DNA from: JAZKBN01 sp040388605
Lineage (GTDB): Bacteria > Bacteroidota > Bacteroidia > Cytophagales > Flexibacteraceae
Direction of reading: 5' to 3'
Assembly (NCBI GenBank): GCA_040388605.1
Contig: JAZKBN010000018.1
Coordinates: 1-64,000, forward strand
Length of the DNA stretch: 64,000 nt
The translations under genes and the position numbers were made by a program. The first letter of the stretch is position 1; each line of letters opens with the position of its first letter. Positions 8,407 through 16,846 of this stretch are shown piece after piece. The notes under the pieces are model-generated. The model ran no database searches. It was given only the letters and a program-made list of their open reading frames with translations, and was not told the origin of the DNA.

Positions 8407-9528
8407 ATGATATTCAGTAAATCGGGTTTTTTATTTTGGCTTTCAAGCGGCCCGAGGCATTTAAAAATTGCGGGTATTGCCATACTTTTATCCTTGGCCA
8501 CTGCGTTTCCGCCTCTTGAAAATCTGCCGTTTGAGCCGGGTTTTTACGACGGCCAAATAGCGCATCCTTTTACCCCGAACACAACCGCCGACCCATCCTC
8601 ATTCATGGCCAAGCGCAGTATGCGCGTAACCATGCCTGTAATAGCGCACCTGTTGCATTTAAACGCAAGCGGAGCCTATCTGCTTGAGCTGGCAATGAGC
8701 TATGGATTACTGCTTGTTATTGCAGTTCTGCTGCTTCGTATTTTTAACGATGCCTTGACTGCCCTGCTTGGCACCAGCTGCTTTGCCCTCAGCTACGTAC
8801 ACCAGGGCATGATGAGCCCTTTCATGATTATCTGGTACGATGGCTATGCATTCTTTTTTCTCGGACTCAGCATGCTTTTCCGAAAATCATGGCTCATGCT
8901 GCCGTTTGCAATAGCTGCCCTGTTTTGCGATGAGCGAGCGTATTTAAGTTTGCTTTTCCTTCTTTTTTGGGCAATTCTTGACTTTTCGGATACAGGTTGG
9001 CTTGAGCCGAAAAAAACATTTATGCCTATATTAAGCATAATAACAGCACTGTTTATTCGAGTGTGCCTAATTAGGTTTTTCGGGCTGCATACGCCTCTGG
9101 GCAACAGTGCAGGAGTTGGCCCCGGCCTGCTCTTCGACGGGCTTGAGTATTTACAGCTGAGTATTATCAGCTCTTTAAAAGCACTCATGCTGCTCTTAGC
9201 CGTATCGGTTTACTGCCTTTTTAAGGCCAAAAGATACAGCTTGCTTTTGGTTTTCGCGGGCATGGTTGGATTATCCCTGCTATCTGCACTTTTGGTACGT
9301 GACCTGTCGCGCAGCGTGGCTTATGTGTTCACTGCGGTTTTCCCTGCCTTAGTAATCATAAACAGGCACCTGCAAAAAAAAGATGTTACGCTGCTGCTCA
9401 AATGCAGCCTGCTGATCAACTTTATAATTCCTACAAGCGGTTTTATCAGCTCATATATTTACAGTGTGCATTCGCCCTGGATACGGTTGTATGTATTTAT
9501 TAAAAGCCGTTTGCAGGCTTTGATATAA
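8407..9528 (+). CDS. Polytopic membrane protein, paralogue 1 of a tandem pair
   Basis: A 373-residue integral membrane protein with about nine hydrophobic segments. It aligns end to end, without large gaps, with the next gene (also exactly 373 residues). Blocks shared by both include D-x-QI..P.TP in the first extracytoplasmic loop, KR..R.TMPVIAH.LHL, CFALSYVHQ, W(Y/F)DGY.FFFL, AAL(F/Y)CDER.Y and FPAL. The acidic first loop and overall layout recall GT-C-type glycosyltransferases or polymerase-like membrane proteins, but I do not recognise a named family. The ATG at 8407 places a short charged N-terminus before the first membrane helix. Confidence 0.75.
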   Translation: MIFSKSGFLFWLSSGPRHLKIAGIAILLSLATAFPPLENLPFEPGFYDGQIAHPFTPNTTADPSSFMAKRSMRVTMPVIAHLLHLNASGAYLLELAMSYGLLLVIAVLLLRIFNDALTALLGTSCFALSYVHQGMMSPFMIIWYDGYAFFFLGLSMLFRKSWLMLPFAIAALFCDERAYLSLLFLLFWAILDFSDTGWLEPKKTFMPILSIITALFIRVCLIRFFGLHTPLGNSAGVGPGLLFDGLEYLQLSIISSLKALMLLLAVSVYCLFKAKRYSLLLVFAGMVGLSLLSALLVRDLSRSVAYVFTAVFPALVIINRHLQKKDVTLLLKCSLLINFIIPTSGFISSYIYSVHSPWIRLYVFIKSRLQALI

Positions 9529-9566
9529 ATTGCGAACAATAAAGTAAACAGGGTTGTATTTGCAAT

Positions 9567-9597
9567 TTTAATCATGGTTACAAAAACCATGATTAAA
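9567..9597. other. Perfect 13-bp hairpin between the two paralogues
   Basis: Arms 9567-9579 and 9585-9597 are perfect complements with a 5-nt loop. The stem is AT-rich and has no T-run after it on the plus strand. It may be an attenuator, an RNA processing site or a protein-binding palindrome between the paralogous membrane genes. Confidence 0.55.
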
Positions 9598-9625
9598 TTA
9601 ACAGGTTCTTAAAACGATACGTTTA

Positions 9626-10747
9626 ATGAGATTCAGTAATTTCAGTTTAGAAAATTGGCTTAGCAAAGGCCGAACCGATTTAAAACTATTCGGCATAGCC
9701 TTTCTGCTCTCGCTGTGCATTGCATTTCCTCCTGTTGAGCTTTTACCATACCATTATCCTTTTTTTGATACCCAAATAGATAACCCGCTCACCCCTGTGC
9801 ATGGCCTTGATCCAACATCGCATGAATCGAAGCGGGCATTCAGGCTTACCATGCCTGTTATTGCGCATGTGCTGCACCTGCACCAAAACGGGGCTTATAT
9901 AATTGACCTTATTTTCAGTTATGCCCTGCTATATGTATTAGGACTTGTGCTGCTTCGGCTGCTTAAAGACCCTTTGCCTGCATTGCTGGCCACATGCTGC
10001 TTCGCATTGAGCTATGTACATCAAAGCCCAATGCACTTCGCTTATCTTTGGTTCGACGGATACAGCTTCTTTTTCCTGAGCCTTTGCCTCCTATTGCGCA
10101 ATTCGTACTTTTTCTTCCCTGCAGGAATTGCTGCCCTCTACTGCGATGAACGTTGCTACATAGGCATGGCCTTTATTTTCTATTGGGCTGTTTCAGATTA
10201 CCTGGACGGCGATAAGCTTTTCAAAAAGAAAATATATATGCCCGTACTTACGGTTATCTTAGCCGTTTTGCTGCGCTTTTGGCTGGGTAAGCAATTCGGC
10301 CTGAGCATAGCCACCGGTGAAAAGGCATACCTGGGATTTAATACCTTTTTCCAGGGACTCGAAATGCTTCCAATCAGCGTTTTCGGGGCCCTTAAAATGC
10401 TGACAGTTATATTGGTATTGGCTGTTTACCACATGCTTTTAAACAGGTGGTATTTGCGTACCGCCATGTTCGGAGCCCTGCTGGCTTTGGCATTAATGTC
10501 TACAGCAGTAGTCTTAGATTCAACGCGCAGCCTTACACATGTTTACCCGGCAATTTTCCCGGCACTCGCTGTGCTGCACAGGCAACTTTCAAGGACGAAT
10601 TTCGTTAACCTGCTGAAGGTTTGCCTGCTGGTTGCATTCCTGCTGCCCACTTACGGCTTCATGGGAAAGATAATTTACTTTGTACCCGGCGCACCTTATA
10701 TACGGCTCTTTACGCTTTTAAAATACTGCGCTAAAGCGGTTATGTAA
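9626..10747 (+). CDS. Polytopic membrane protein, paralogue 2 of a tandem pair
   Basis: A 373-residue multi-helix membrane protein, co-linear with the preceding gene and sharing roughly two-fifths of its residues by eye. The same conserved blocks are present (FDTQI.NP.TP, KRAFRLTMPVIAHVLHL, CFALSYVHQ, CDERCY, TRSL, FPAL). Conservation of charged and polar residues (D, KR, H-Q, CDER, R-S) inside otherwise hydrophobic stretches suggests a shared enzymatic or transport site. The pair arose by tandem duplication and has diverged, with length held constant. Function unknown; see the first copy for possibilities. Confidence 0.75.
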   Translation: MRFSNFSLENWLSKGRTDLKLFGIAFLLSLCIAFPPVELLPYHYPFFDTQIDNPLTPVHGLDPTSHESKRAFRLTMPVIAHVLHLHQNGAYIIDLIFSYALLYVLGLVLLRLLKDPLPALLATCCFALSYVHQSPMHFAYLWFDGYSFFFLSLCLLLRNSYFFFPAGIAALYCDERCYIGMAFIFYWAVSDYLDGDKLFKKKIYMPVLTVILAVLLRFWLGKQFGLSIATGEKAYLGFNTFFQGLEMLPISVFGALKMLTVILVLAVYHMLLNRWYLRTAMFGALLALALMSTAVVLDSTRSLTHVYPAIFPALAVLHRQLSRTNFVNLLKVCLLVAFLLPTYGFMGKIIYFVPGAPYIRLFTLLKYCAKAVM

Positions 10748-10798
10748 TTAATATGATGAATATTAACATTTATAAATCCTAAACTTTCTCTACTGATA

Positions 10799-11611
10799 AT
10801 GTCATCCTCACATCCTGTATTCAATCCAAACTCACCTTCTGAGCTATTGGAGTTCCGTATATTTTTGGATGCTTTAGAGAACAAGTACAACAATCCAAAA
10901 TTTATTGAGAATGACCCTATAAGTTTACCTCACAGTGTATCTACCTTACAAGATAAAGAGATAATGGCCTTCTTTTCTGCTATTTTTGCTATCGGGCGGA
11001 GAAATACAAGTATAAGGAAGACACTATTAATACTTGAACTAATGGACGGTGAGCCTCATTCCTTCGTATTAGCTCACTCAGAAAAAGAACTGGCTAGATT
11101 TCTTAACTTCACACATCGCTATTTTAAAGACATTGATATTCTATATTTTATCTGTTTTTTCAAGCATTACTATTCAAAAAATTCAACTCTTGAAATTGCC
11201 TTTAGTCAACATTTAACAGCTAATTCTAAGGATACGCAGGCTGCACTTAAGGGCTTTTATCATACATTTTTTTCACTTCCGGATGTGCCAAAACATACAA
11301 GGAAGCATATTGCAAGCCCAACAAGTAAAATGGCAAGTAAGCGCTTGCATATGCTTTTGCGTTGGATGGTTAGAAATGATGGTAAAGGTGTTGATCTTGG
11401 GCTTTGGAAAACTATAAGCCCGGCCCTCCTGATTTGCCCATTAGATGTTCATAGTGGTGATGTAGCTAGAAAGTTAGGACTACTTAGGCGTAAAGAATCT
11501 GATTTACTTGCTGCGCTCGAGCTTACTGCAAACTTGCGATTGCTTTGCCCTGAAGATCCTGTTAAGTATGATTTTGCATTATTTGGCTCAGGGGAGGATG
11601 GCATTCTTTAG
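10799..11611 (+). CDS. TIGR02757 (DUF2400) family protein
   Basis: A 270-residue soluble protein typical of Bacteroidota. It shows the family hallmarks: LE.KYN.P.FI..DPIS.PH near the start, a central G.R.T....L..LM helix region, LDVHSGDVARKLGLL, and a C-terminal DPVKYDFALFG. The biochemical role of the family is not established; the fold resembles helical DNA-glycosylase/HhH-like proteins, which is only an inference. Base composition is lower in GC than the neighbours (two 60-base lines counted gave 37% and 30%) and codons ending in A/T are frequent, which stands out against the flanking genes. Confidence 0.88.
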   Translation: MSSSHPVFNPNSPSELLEFRIFLDALENKYNNPKFIENDPISLPHSVSTLQDKEIMAFFSAIFAIGRRNTSIRKTLLILELMDGEPHSFVLAHSEKELARFLNFTHRYFKDIDILYFICFFKHYYSKNSTLEIAFSQHLTANSKDTQAALKGFYHTFFSLPDVPKHTRKHIASPTSKMASKRLHMLLRWMVRNDGKGVDLGLWKTISPALLICPLDVHSGDVARKLGLLRRKESDLLAALELTANLRLLCPEDPVKYDFALFGSGEDGIL

Positions 11612-11761
11612 GCAGACGTTAAACAATGAAAGCTGAATAGCTTTTTTGTAAAAACATGCCGCTCATCCGCTTTTGCAGTAAAATTTGTACCTATATGCAA
11701 AATGCCGACGGGATAATTCTAAATTGCAGGCATGACCAAATGCTTACCCAACAGTAGACGC

Positions 11762-13972
11762 ATGTTTTCATTTTCTAAAATAACTTTTGCCCTTGGCCTG
11801 TTTGCATGCCTTTTAACAGGTTCGGCAGCCATTGCACAACAAAAAAAACAGATTAGCCTTGATCAGATTTGGGCAGGCCGCACCTTTGCCTCGAAATCGG
11901 TAGACGGTTTTAACTGGTTTGGCGGGGGCGAGTTTTATACCTCGCAGGAAGATTTAGCCGGCGGAAAAAGCGCCATTGTTAAATACCGCACTGCTACAGC
12001 CGCAGCCGTAGATACCATTGTGAAAAGCAGCGAGCTCAGGCTTAACGCTTCATCTGAGCCCATCAGCATAGGCGAGTACTATTTCAGCGACGACCGCCGC
12101 AAAATGATTTTTGTAACGGAGCAGAAGCCCATTTATCGCCGGAGCTACACCGCCGTTTACTATATCTTCGACCTGAAAACCCGCAAGCTGACCACCCTCA
12201 GCGATAAAGGCGCTCAAAGCTACGCCGCATTCAGTCCCGATGCTGAGAAAGTGGCCTTTGTACGTGCCAATAACCTGTTTTACAAAACTTTATCAACAGG
12301 CGCCGAAACGCAGGTTACCAATACCGGTACTTTCAACAAAATAATTAACGGCAGCGCCGATTGGGTTTACGAAGAGGAATTCAGCTTCGCGCCCGCATTC
12401 TTCTGGAACGCCGACAGCAAAAAACTGGCCTTCTATACCTTCGACGAAAGCGAAGTGCCTGTTTACAACATGCAGCTTTGGGGCGCCCTCTATCCTAAAG
12501 ATTACACCTACAAATACCCCAAGGCCGGCGAGAAAAATGCCGTTGTAAGTATCAGCGTTTACGACCTGCCCGGCGCAAAGACCACCCCGGTTGATGTTGG
12601 CGCTGAAAAAGACCAATACATTGCCCGCGTTAACTGGACCCGTGACCCTAACGTGCTCAGCCTGCGCCGCATGAACAGGCTGCAAAACCATATTGAGCTG
12701 CTTCACGCCGATGCCAATACCGGGAAAACCACCCTTATTGTTGACGAAAAGAGCAATACATATATTGATATTAACGATGACCTCACTTACCTTGAGAACG
12801 GTAAGCAGTTCATTTACGGCAGCGAACTGAACGGATATAAGCACCTGTTCCTGTACAACATGCAGGGAAAGCTTGTTAAGCAAATAACAAGCGGAAACTG
12901 GGAAGTAGATGATTACAAAGGTTACAACGAAAAAACGGGCCTGCTCTATTATACAAGCACCGAAGTGAGCCCGCAAACCCGCCACCTGTACAGCATTAAA
13001 GCTGATGGATCAGGCAAAAAGCTGCTTACCCCTGCGCGCGGCACCCACCGCGTTGAAATTGCCCCCGACCACAGCTTTTTTATTGATTATTTCAGCACGG
13101 CCAATACGCCGCAGGTGGTAAGCCTGTTCACAGGCGCGGGCAAACAGGTAAAAATGCTTGAAGAAAACGAGGATCTTAAAAAGACCATGGATGGCTTCAG
13201 CCTGGGCCGCAAAGAGTTCTTTACCTTTAAAACAACACAGGGAAATGAGCTTAACGGCTGGACCATTAAGCCTTCCGATTTTAACCCCGCTAAAAAGTAT
13301 CCTGTACTCATGTTTGTGTATGGCGGCCCCGGTGATCAGCAGGTAACCGACAGCTGGAGCCGTGCCCAGGATTATTTCTGGTACCAGATGATGGCCCAAA
13401 AAGGATACATTATTGTTTGTACCGACGGCAGGGGCACAGGCGGTCGCGGACAGGATTTTAAGAAGGCCACCTACCTGAACCTTGGCAAGCTGGAATGTGA
13501 AGACCAGATTGAAACAGCCAAATACATGGCAACACAGGCTTACGTAAACAAAGACCGCATAGGTATCTGGGGCTGGAGCTTCGGCGGCTATATGACTGCA
13601 TTGTGCATGACCAAGGGAGCCGATGTTTTCAAGGCAGGCATCAGTGTGGCGCCGGTAACCAACTGGCGCTTTTATGACAGCATCTATACCGAGCGATTCC
13701 TGAAAACACCACAGGAAAACCCCGGCGGATATGATGATAACAGCCCGGTTTTCCATGCAGAAAAACTGAAAGGAAAATACCTGCTTATACATGGCACAGG
13801 CGACGACAATGTGCATTTCCAAAACGCGGTATCAATGGAAGATGCACTCATTAAGGCCAATAAGCAGTTCGAAACCTTTTACTACCCCAACCGGAATCAT
13901 GGCATTTACGGCGGAAATACCCGCCTGCACCTTTACAACATGATGACCGAGTTTTGGCTCAAAAATCTGTAA
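11762..13972 (+). CDS. Dipeptidyl-peptidase IV (S9B family)
   Basis: A secreted or periplasmic serine exopeptidase that removes Xaa-Pro dipeptides from peptide N-termini. From the ATG at 11762 it has 736 residues with a signal peptide (cleavage near AIAQ). An in-frame ATG at 11732 would add ten polar residues before the signal peptide, so I prefer 11762. The N-terminal beta-propeller carries the DWVYEEE double-glutamate motif that binds the substrate amino terminus and separates DPP-IV from other S9 enzymes. The C-terminal alpha/beta hydrolase has Ser606 in GWSFGGY, Asp681 in HGTGDDN and His713 in NHGIYGG; the 32-residue Asp-His spacing equals that of mammalian DPP-IV. It stands alone and ends before a terminator. 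Confidence 0.93.
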   Translation: MFSFSKITFALGLFACLLTGSAAIAQQKKQISLDQIWAGRTFASKSVDGFNWFGGGEFYTSQEDLAGGKSAIVKYRTATAAAVDTIVKSSELRLNASSEPISIGEYYFSDDRRKMIFVTEQKPIYRRSYTAVYYIFDLKTRKLTTLSDKGAQSYAAFSPDAEKVAFVRANNLFYKTLSTGAETQVTNTGTFNKIINGSADWVYEEEFSFAPAFFWNADSKKLAFYTFDESEVPVYNMQLWGALYPKDYTYKYPKAGEKNAVVSISVYDLPGAKTTPVDVGAEKDQYIARVNWTRDPNVLSLRRMNRLQNHIELLHADANTGKTTLIVDEKSNTYIDINDDLTYLENGKQFIYGSELNGYKHLFLYNMQGKLVKQITSGNWEVDDYKGYNEKTGLLYYTSTEVSPQTRHLYSIKADGSGKKLLTPARGTHRVEIAPDHSFFIDYFSTANTPQVVSLFTGAGKQVKMLEENEDLKKTMDGFSLGRKEFFTFKTTQGNELNGWTIKPSDFNPAKKYPVLMFVYGGPGDQQVTDSWSRAQDYFWYQMMAQKGYIIVCTDGRGTGGRGQDFKKATYLNLGKLECEDQIETAKYMATQAYVNKDRIGIWGWSFGGYMTALCMTKGADVFKAGISVAPVTNWRFYDSIYTERFLKTPQENPGGYDDNSPVFHAEKLKGKYLLIHGTGDDNVHFQNAVSMEDALIKANKQFETFYYPNRNHGIYGGNTRLHLYNMMTEFWLKNL

Positions 13973-13977
13973 TCGGG

Positions 13978-13999
13978 CACAGGCTTAAGCCTGCCTGTG
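13978..13999. repeat. Palindrome after the DPP-IV gene
   Basis: AGGCTTAAGCCT (13981-13992) is a perfect 12-bp palindrome, nested in an outer CACAGG...CCTGTG inverted repeat (13978-13983 and 13994-13999). It lies 6 bp after the DPP-IV stop. There is no T-run, so it may be an mRNA 3'-end structure ahead of the true terminator at 14041-14083. Confidence 0.5.
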
Positions 14000-14040
14000 T
14001 TCAATACATTGCCTGATTACAGCCGTTGGCTGATGAAAGT

Positions 14041-14083
14041 CCCTTTCCCCTAAGTCTGAATGATACAAGGGAAAGGGCTTTTT
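14041..14083 (+). terminator. Terminator downstream of DPP-IV
   Basis: CCCTTTCCC (14041-14049) pairs perfectly with GGGAAAGGG (14069-14077) and is followed by CTTTTT. It is about 70 bp after the DPP-IV stop. Confidence 0.85.
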
Positions 14084-14226
14084 ACTGCCAAAACAGCCTG
14101 TTTTAAGGGGGTATTTTGGCTTATACTATTATTGCATTGTTAATTTCAGTGTTTATTAAGCTTCATGAGCCATAATTAAAGCTAAAGGAGCTAAATTGCC
14201 GTGCAAATAACCCCCGTTATTTGCCC

Positions 14227-15754
14227 ATGACTTTCCAAACTGACAGATTCGCCGAGGAAGCCCTGACCTACGACGATGTACTTTTACTACCGGGCTACAG
14301 CGAGGTTCTGCCTCGTGAAGTAAATACCAACGCGCAACTCACCCGCGAAATTCGCCTGAACATACCGCTCCTGAGCGCAGCCATGGACACCGTTACGGAG
14401 TTCGAGCTGGCTATTGCTATGGCACAGGAAGGCGGCTTGGGCTTTATTCATAAAAACATGAGCATTGAGCAGCAGGCCGAACAGGTTCGGCGTGTGAAGC
14501 GCTCAGAATCGGGCATGGTGCTTGACCCGGTTACGCTTGACGAAAGCGCAACTATAGGCGAAGCAACAAAGCTCATGCTCGAATTCCGGATTGGCGGCAT
14601 ACCGGTAATTGATAAAGGCGGCAGGCTCAAAGGCATAGTTACCAACCGCGATCTGCGTTTCGAGAAAGACCCGAAAAAGGCAGTTCGTGATATTATGACC
14701 ACCAAAAACCTGATAACGGCATCGGAAGGCATAACACACGCCCAAGCCGAAGATCTTTTACAGGAATTCAAAATTGAAAAGCTCCCCATAGTAAATGTCG
14801 ATTACAAACTGGTGGGCCTGATTACCTATAAAGACATTCAAAAACGCAAGCATAGGCCCGATGCCTGTAAAGATGCGTTCGGCCGCCTGCGTGTAGGCGC
14901 AGCCGTTGGCATTACCGCCGATCTTTACGACCGAACCGAGGCCCTTGTAAAAGCCGGCGTAGATGTGATAAGCATAGATACCGCGCATGCGCACAGCAAG
15001 GGCGTAATTACCGCCCTGAAACAGCTCAAACAACTGCGCCCTGACCTTCAAATGATTGTAGGCAATATTGCCACAGCCGAAGGCGCGAAGGCCGTCATCG
15101 CCGCAACGATGGCGTTCACTTCCTCCGCGGTGTCTCCTTCGAGGATNNNNNNNNNNTGCCGGCGCAGACGGTATTAAAGTAGGTGTAGGTCCCGGCAGTA
15201 TTTGTACCACACGTATTATTGCCGGTGTGGGTGTTCCGCAGCTGAGCGCCGTGGCCTGGTCGGCGGCAGCTATAGCAGGCAGGGGCATACCCATTATTGC
15301 CGACGGCGGCATACGATTCAGCGGAGATATAACGAAGGCCATTGCGGCGGGGGCATCCAGCATTATGGTAGGCTCATTGCTTGCCGGCACAGAAGAAGCT
15401 CCCGGAGAAATGCTTATTTACGAAGGCCGGAAGTTTAAAACTTACCGCGGCATGGGTTCGGTAGAGGCTATGCAGGAAGGCAGCCGGGACCGTTATTTCC
15501 AGGATGCCACCACCGAAACCCGCAAATTGGTACCGGAAGGCATAGTTGGCAGGGTGCCCTATAAAGGCAAGGTGGCAGAAGTTATTTACCAATTGGTCGG
15601 CGGTCTGCGTGCCGGTATGGGCTATTGCGGCGCTGCCGATATTGAAGCCCTGCAACGCGCTAAATTCGTAAAAATAACGGCTGCAGGCAGCCGCGAAAGC
15701 CATCCGCATGATATTGCCATTGTGAGGGAAGCACCGAATTATACAACCAATTAA
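14227..15754 (+). CDS. guaB: Inosine-5'-monophosphate dehydrogenase, interrupted by an assembly gap
   Basis: It oxidises IMP to XMP with NAD+, the committed step of GMP synthesis. The start is the ATG at 14227 (the TTG at 14221 is unlikely). Present are the N-terminal barrel (LTYDDVLLLPG, LLSAAMDTVTE), two CBS domains (about residues 90-215) and the second barrel half. The catalytic loop GPGSICTTR follows, with the mobile flap (YRGMGSVEAM) near the C-terminus. The reading frame breaks at 15091-15156, where about 56 bases of unrelated GC-rich sequence and ten Ns replace what should be only about three codons (between GAKA and AGADG). The downstream part is in a different frame as a result. I read this as one intact gene in the organism, with an assembly artefact in the middle. 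Confidence 0.93.
15091..15156. other. Assembly gap (10 N) with foreign GC-rich flank inside guaB
   Basis: Ns occupy 15147-15156. The 56 bases before them (15091-15146) contain 35 G/C (about 63%), far above the surroundings, and do not encode any part of IMP dehydrogenase. Their reverse complement reads as an open, protein-like frame (ILEGDTAEEVNAIVAAMTA), as expected for a piece of another organism's gene attached at a contig end. Confidence 0.85.
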
Positions 15755-15790
15755 TTACTGCATTTATAACCGGTAAATATTATTGAACGG

Positions 15791-15823
15791 GCTGCCGCGT
15801 TACAATATTAACGTGGCAGCTTT
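15791..15823 (+). terminator. guaB terminator
   Basis: GCTGCCGCGTT (15791-15801) pairs with AACGTGGCAGC (15810-15820) with one G-U pair, followed by TTTCATTTTG. It separates guaB from queG. Confidence 0.75.
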
Positions 15824-15849
15824 CATTTTGCGCCCTCACAATTCACTGA

Positions 15850-16839
15850 ATGGTTAACCATATCACGCTGCAGTCTGAAAAAAATGCCGCCTTTATCAGG
15901 CAGCAGGCGGCGGAGCTTGGGTTCAGCTTTTGCGGAATTTCAGAAGCCGGCTTTTTGGCTGAGGAAGCGCCACGGCTTGAGCGCTGGCTGGCGCAGGGCA
16001 GGCATGGTAAAATGGCCTATATGGAAAACCATTTCGATAAGCGGCTAAACCCGGCATTGCTGCATGAGGGGGCGAAATCCGTGGTTTCATTGCTGCTGAA
16101 TTATTACCCTGAAAAGGAAACAGGAGCAGATGAACCCGGCAATGAACCTAAATACAAAATAAGCAAGTACGCTTACGGCAAAGATTACCACCTTGTTATT
16201 AAAGATAAGCTGAAGCAATTGCTGGCCCGTATTCGTGAAAACATAGGCGAGGTAAGCGGAAGGGCATTTACAGATTCGGCCCCGGTTTTGGAAAAGGCCT
16301 GGGCAGCAAAAAGCGGCCTAGGCTGGGTGGGCAAGAACGGCAACCTGCTGAACCGCAGCATGGGCAGCTTTTTCTTTATTGCAGAGCTGATTATTGATCT
16401 TGAGCTCCCCCCCGACGGACCCGTAAAAGACTATTGCGGCACCTGCACTGCCTGCATAGATGCCTGCCCTACAGATGCTATTATTGCCCCGCAGGTGGTA
16501 GACGGCAGCCGATGCATCAGCTATTTCACCATAGAGCTGAAAGATGCCATACCCGCATCAGTGAAGGGTAAATTTGAGAACTGGATTTTCGGCTGCGATA
16601 TTTGCCAGGATGTATGCCCCTGGAACCGGTTTGCCAAGCCCCATAATGAGCCTGAGTTTTTGCCCTCGGCAGAACTGGCCGGTATGAAAAACAAGGATTG
16701 GGAAGAAATTACCGAGGAGGTTTTCGGGCGGGTTTTCGGCAAATCGGCGGCGAAGCGGACAGGGCTTGCCGGGTTGAAACGGAACGTCGCCTTTGTAAAG
16801 GAGGCAGATAATTTGGATAATGCTCCCGATACTTTATAG
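15850..16839 (+). CDS. queG: Epoxyqueuosine reductase
   Basis: It catalyses the last step of queuosine synthesis in tRNA, reducing epoxyqueuosine, using a cobalamin and two 4Fe-4S clusters. The 329 residues include an N-terminal domain starting with the conserved G-x-x-x-A/E fold segment, the TDSAPVLEKAWA block carrying the proposed catalytic Asp, GLGWVGKNGNLL, and two ferredoxin-like cysteine sets (YCGTCTACIDACP and CDICQDVCPWN). The short C-terminus after the last cluster shows it is the simple form without HEAT repeats. It ends 7 bp from the convergent membrane-protein gene. Confidence 0.95.
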   Translation: MVNHITLQSEKNAAFIRQQAAELGFSFCGISEAGFLAEEAPRLERWLAQGRHGKMAYMENHFDKRLNPALLHEGAKSVVSLLLNYYPEKETGADEPGNEPKYKISKYAYGKDYHLVIKDKLKQLLARIRENIGEVSGRAFTDSAPVLEKAWAAKSGLGWVGKNGNLLNRSMGSFFFIAELIIDLELPPDGPVKDYCGTCTACIDACPTDAIIAPQVVDGSRCISYFTIELKDAIPASVKGKFENWIFGCDICQDVCPWNRFAKPHNEPEFLPSAELAGMKNKDWEEITEEVFGRVFGKSAAKRTGLAGLKRNVAFVKEADNLDNAPDTL

Positions 16840-16846
16840 CGAAAGG

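Noticed and set aside
15068..15754. A second gene starting inside guaB
   Set aside because: It is the downstream part of guaB, put in another frame by the gap and foreign tag. The protein continues the IMP dehydrogenase sequence.
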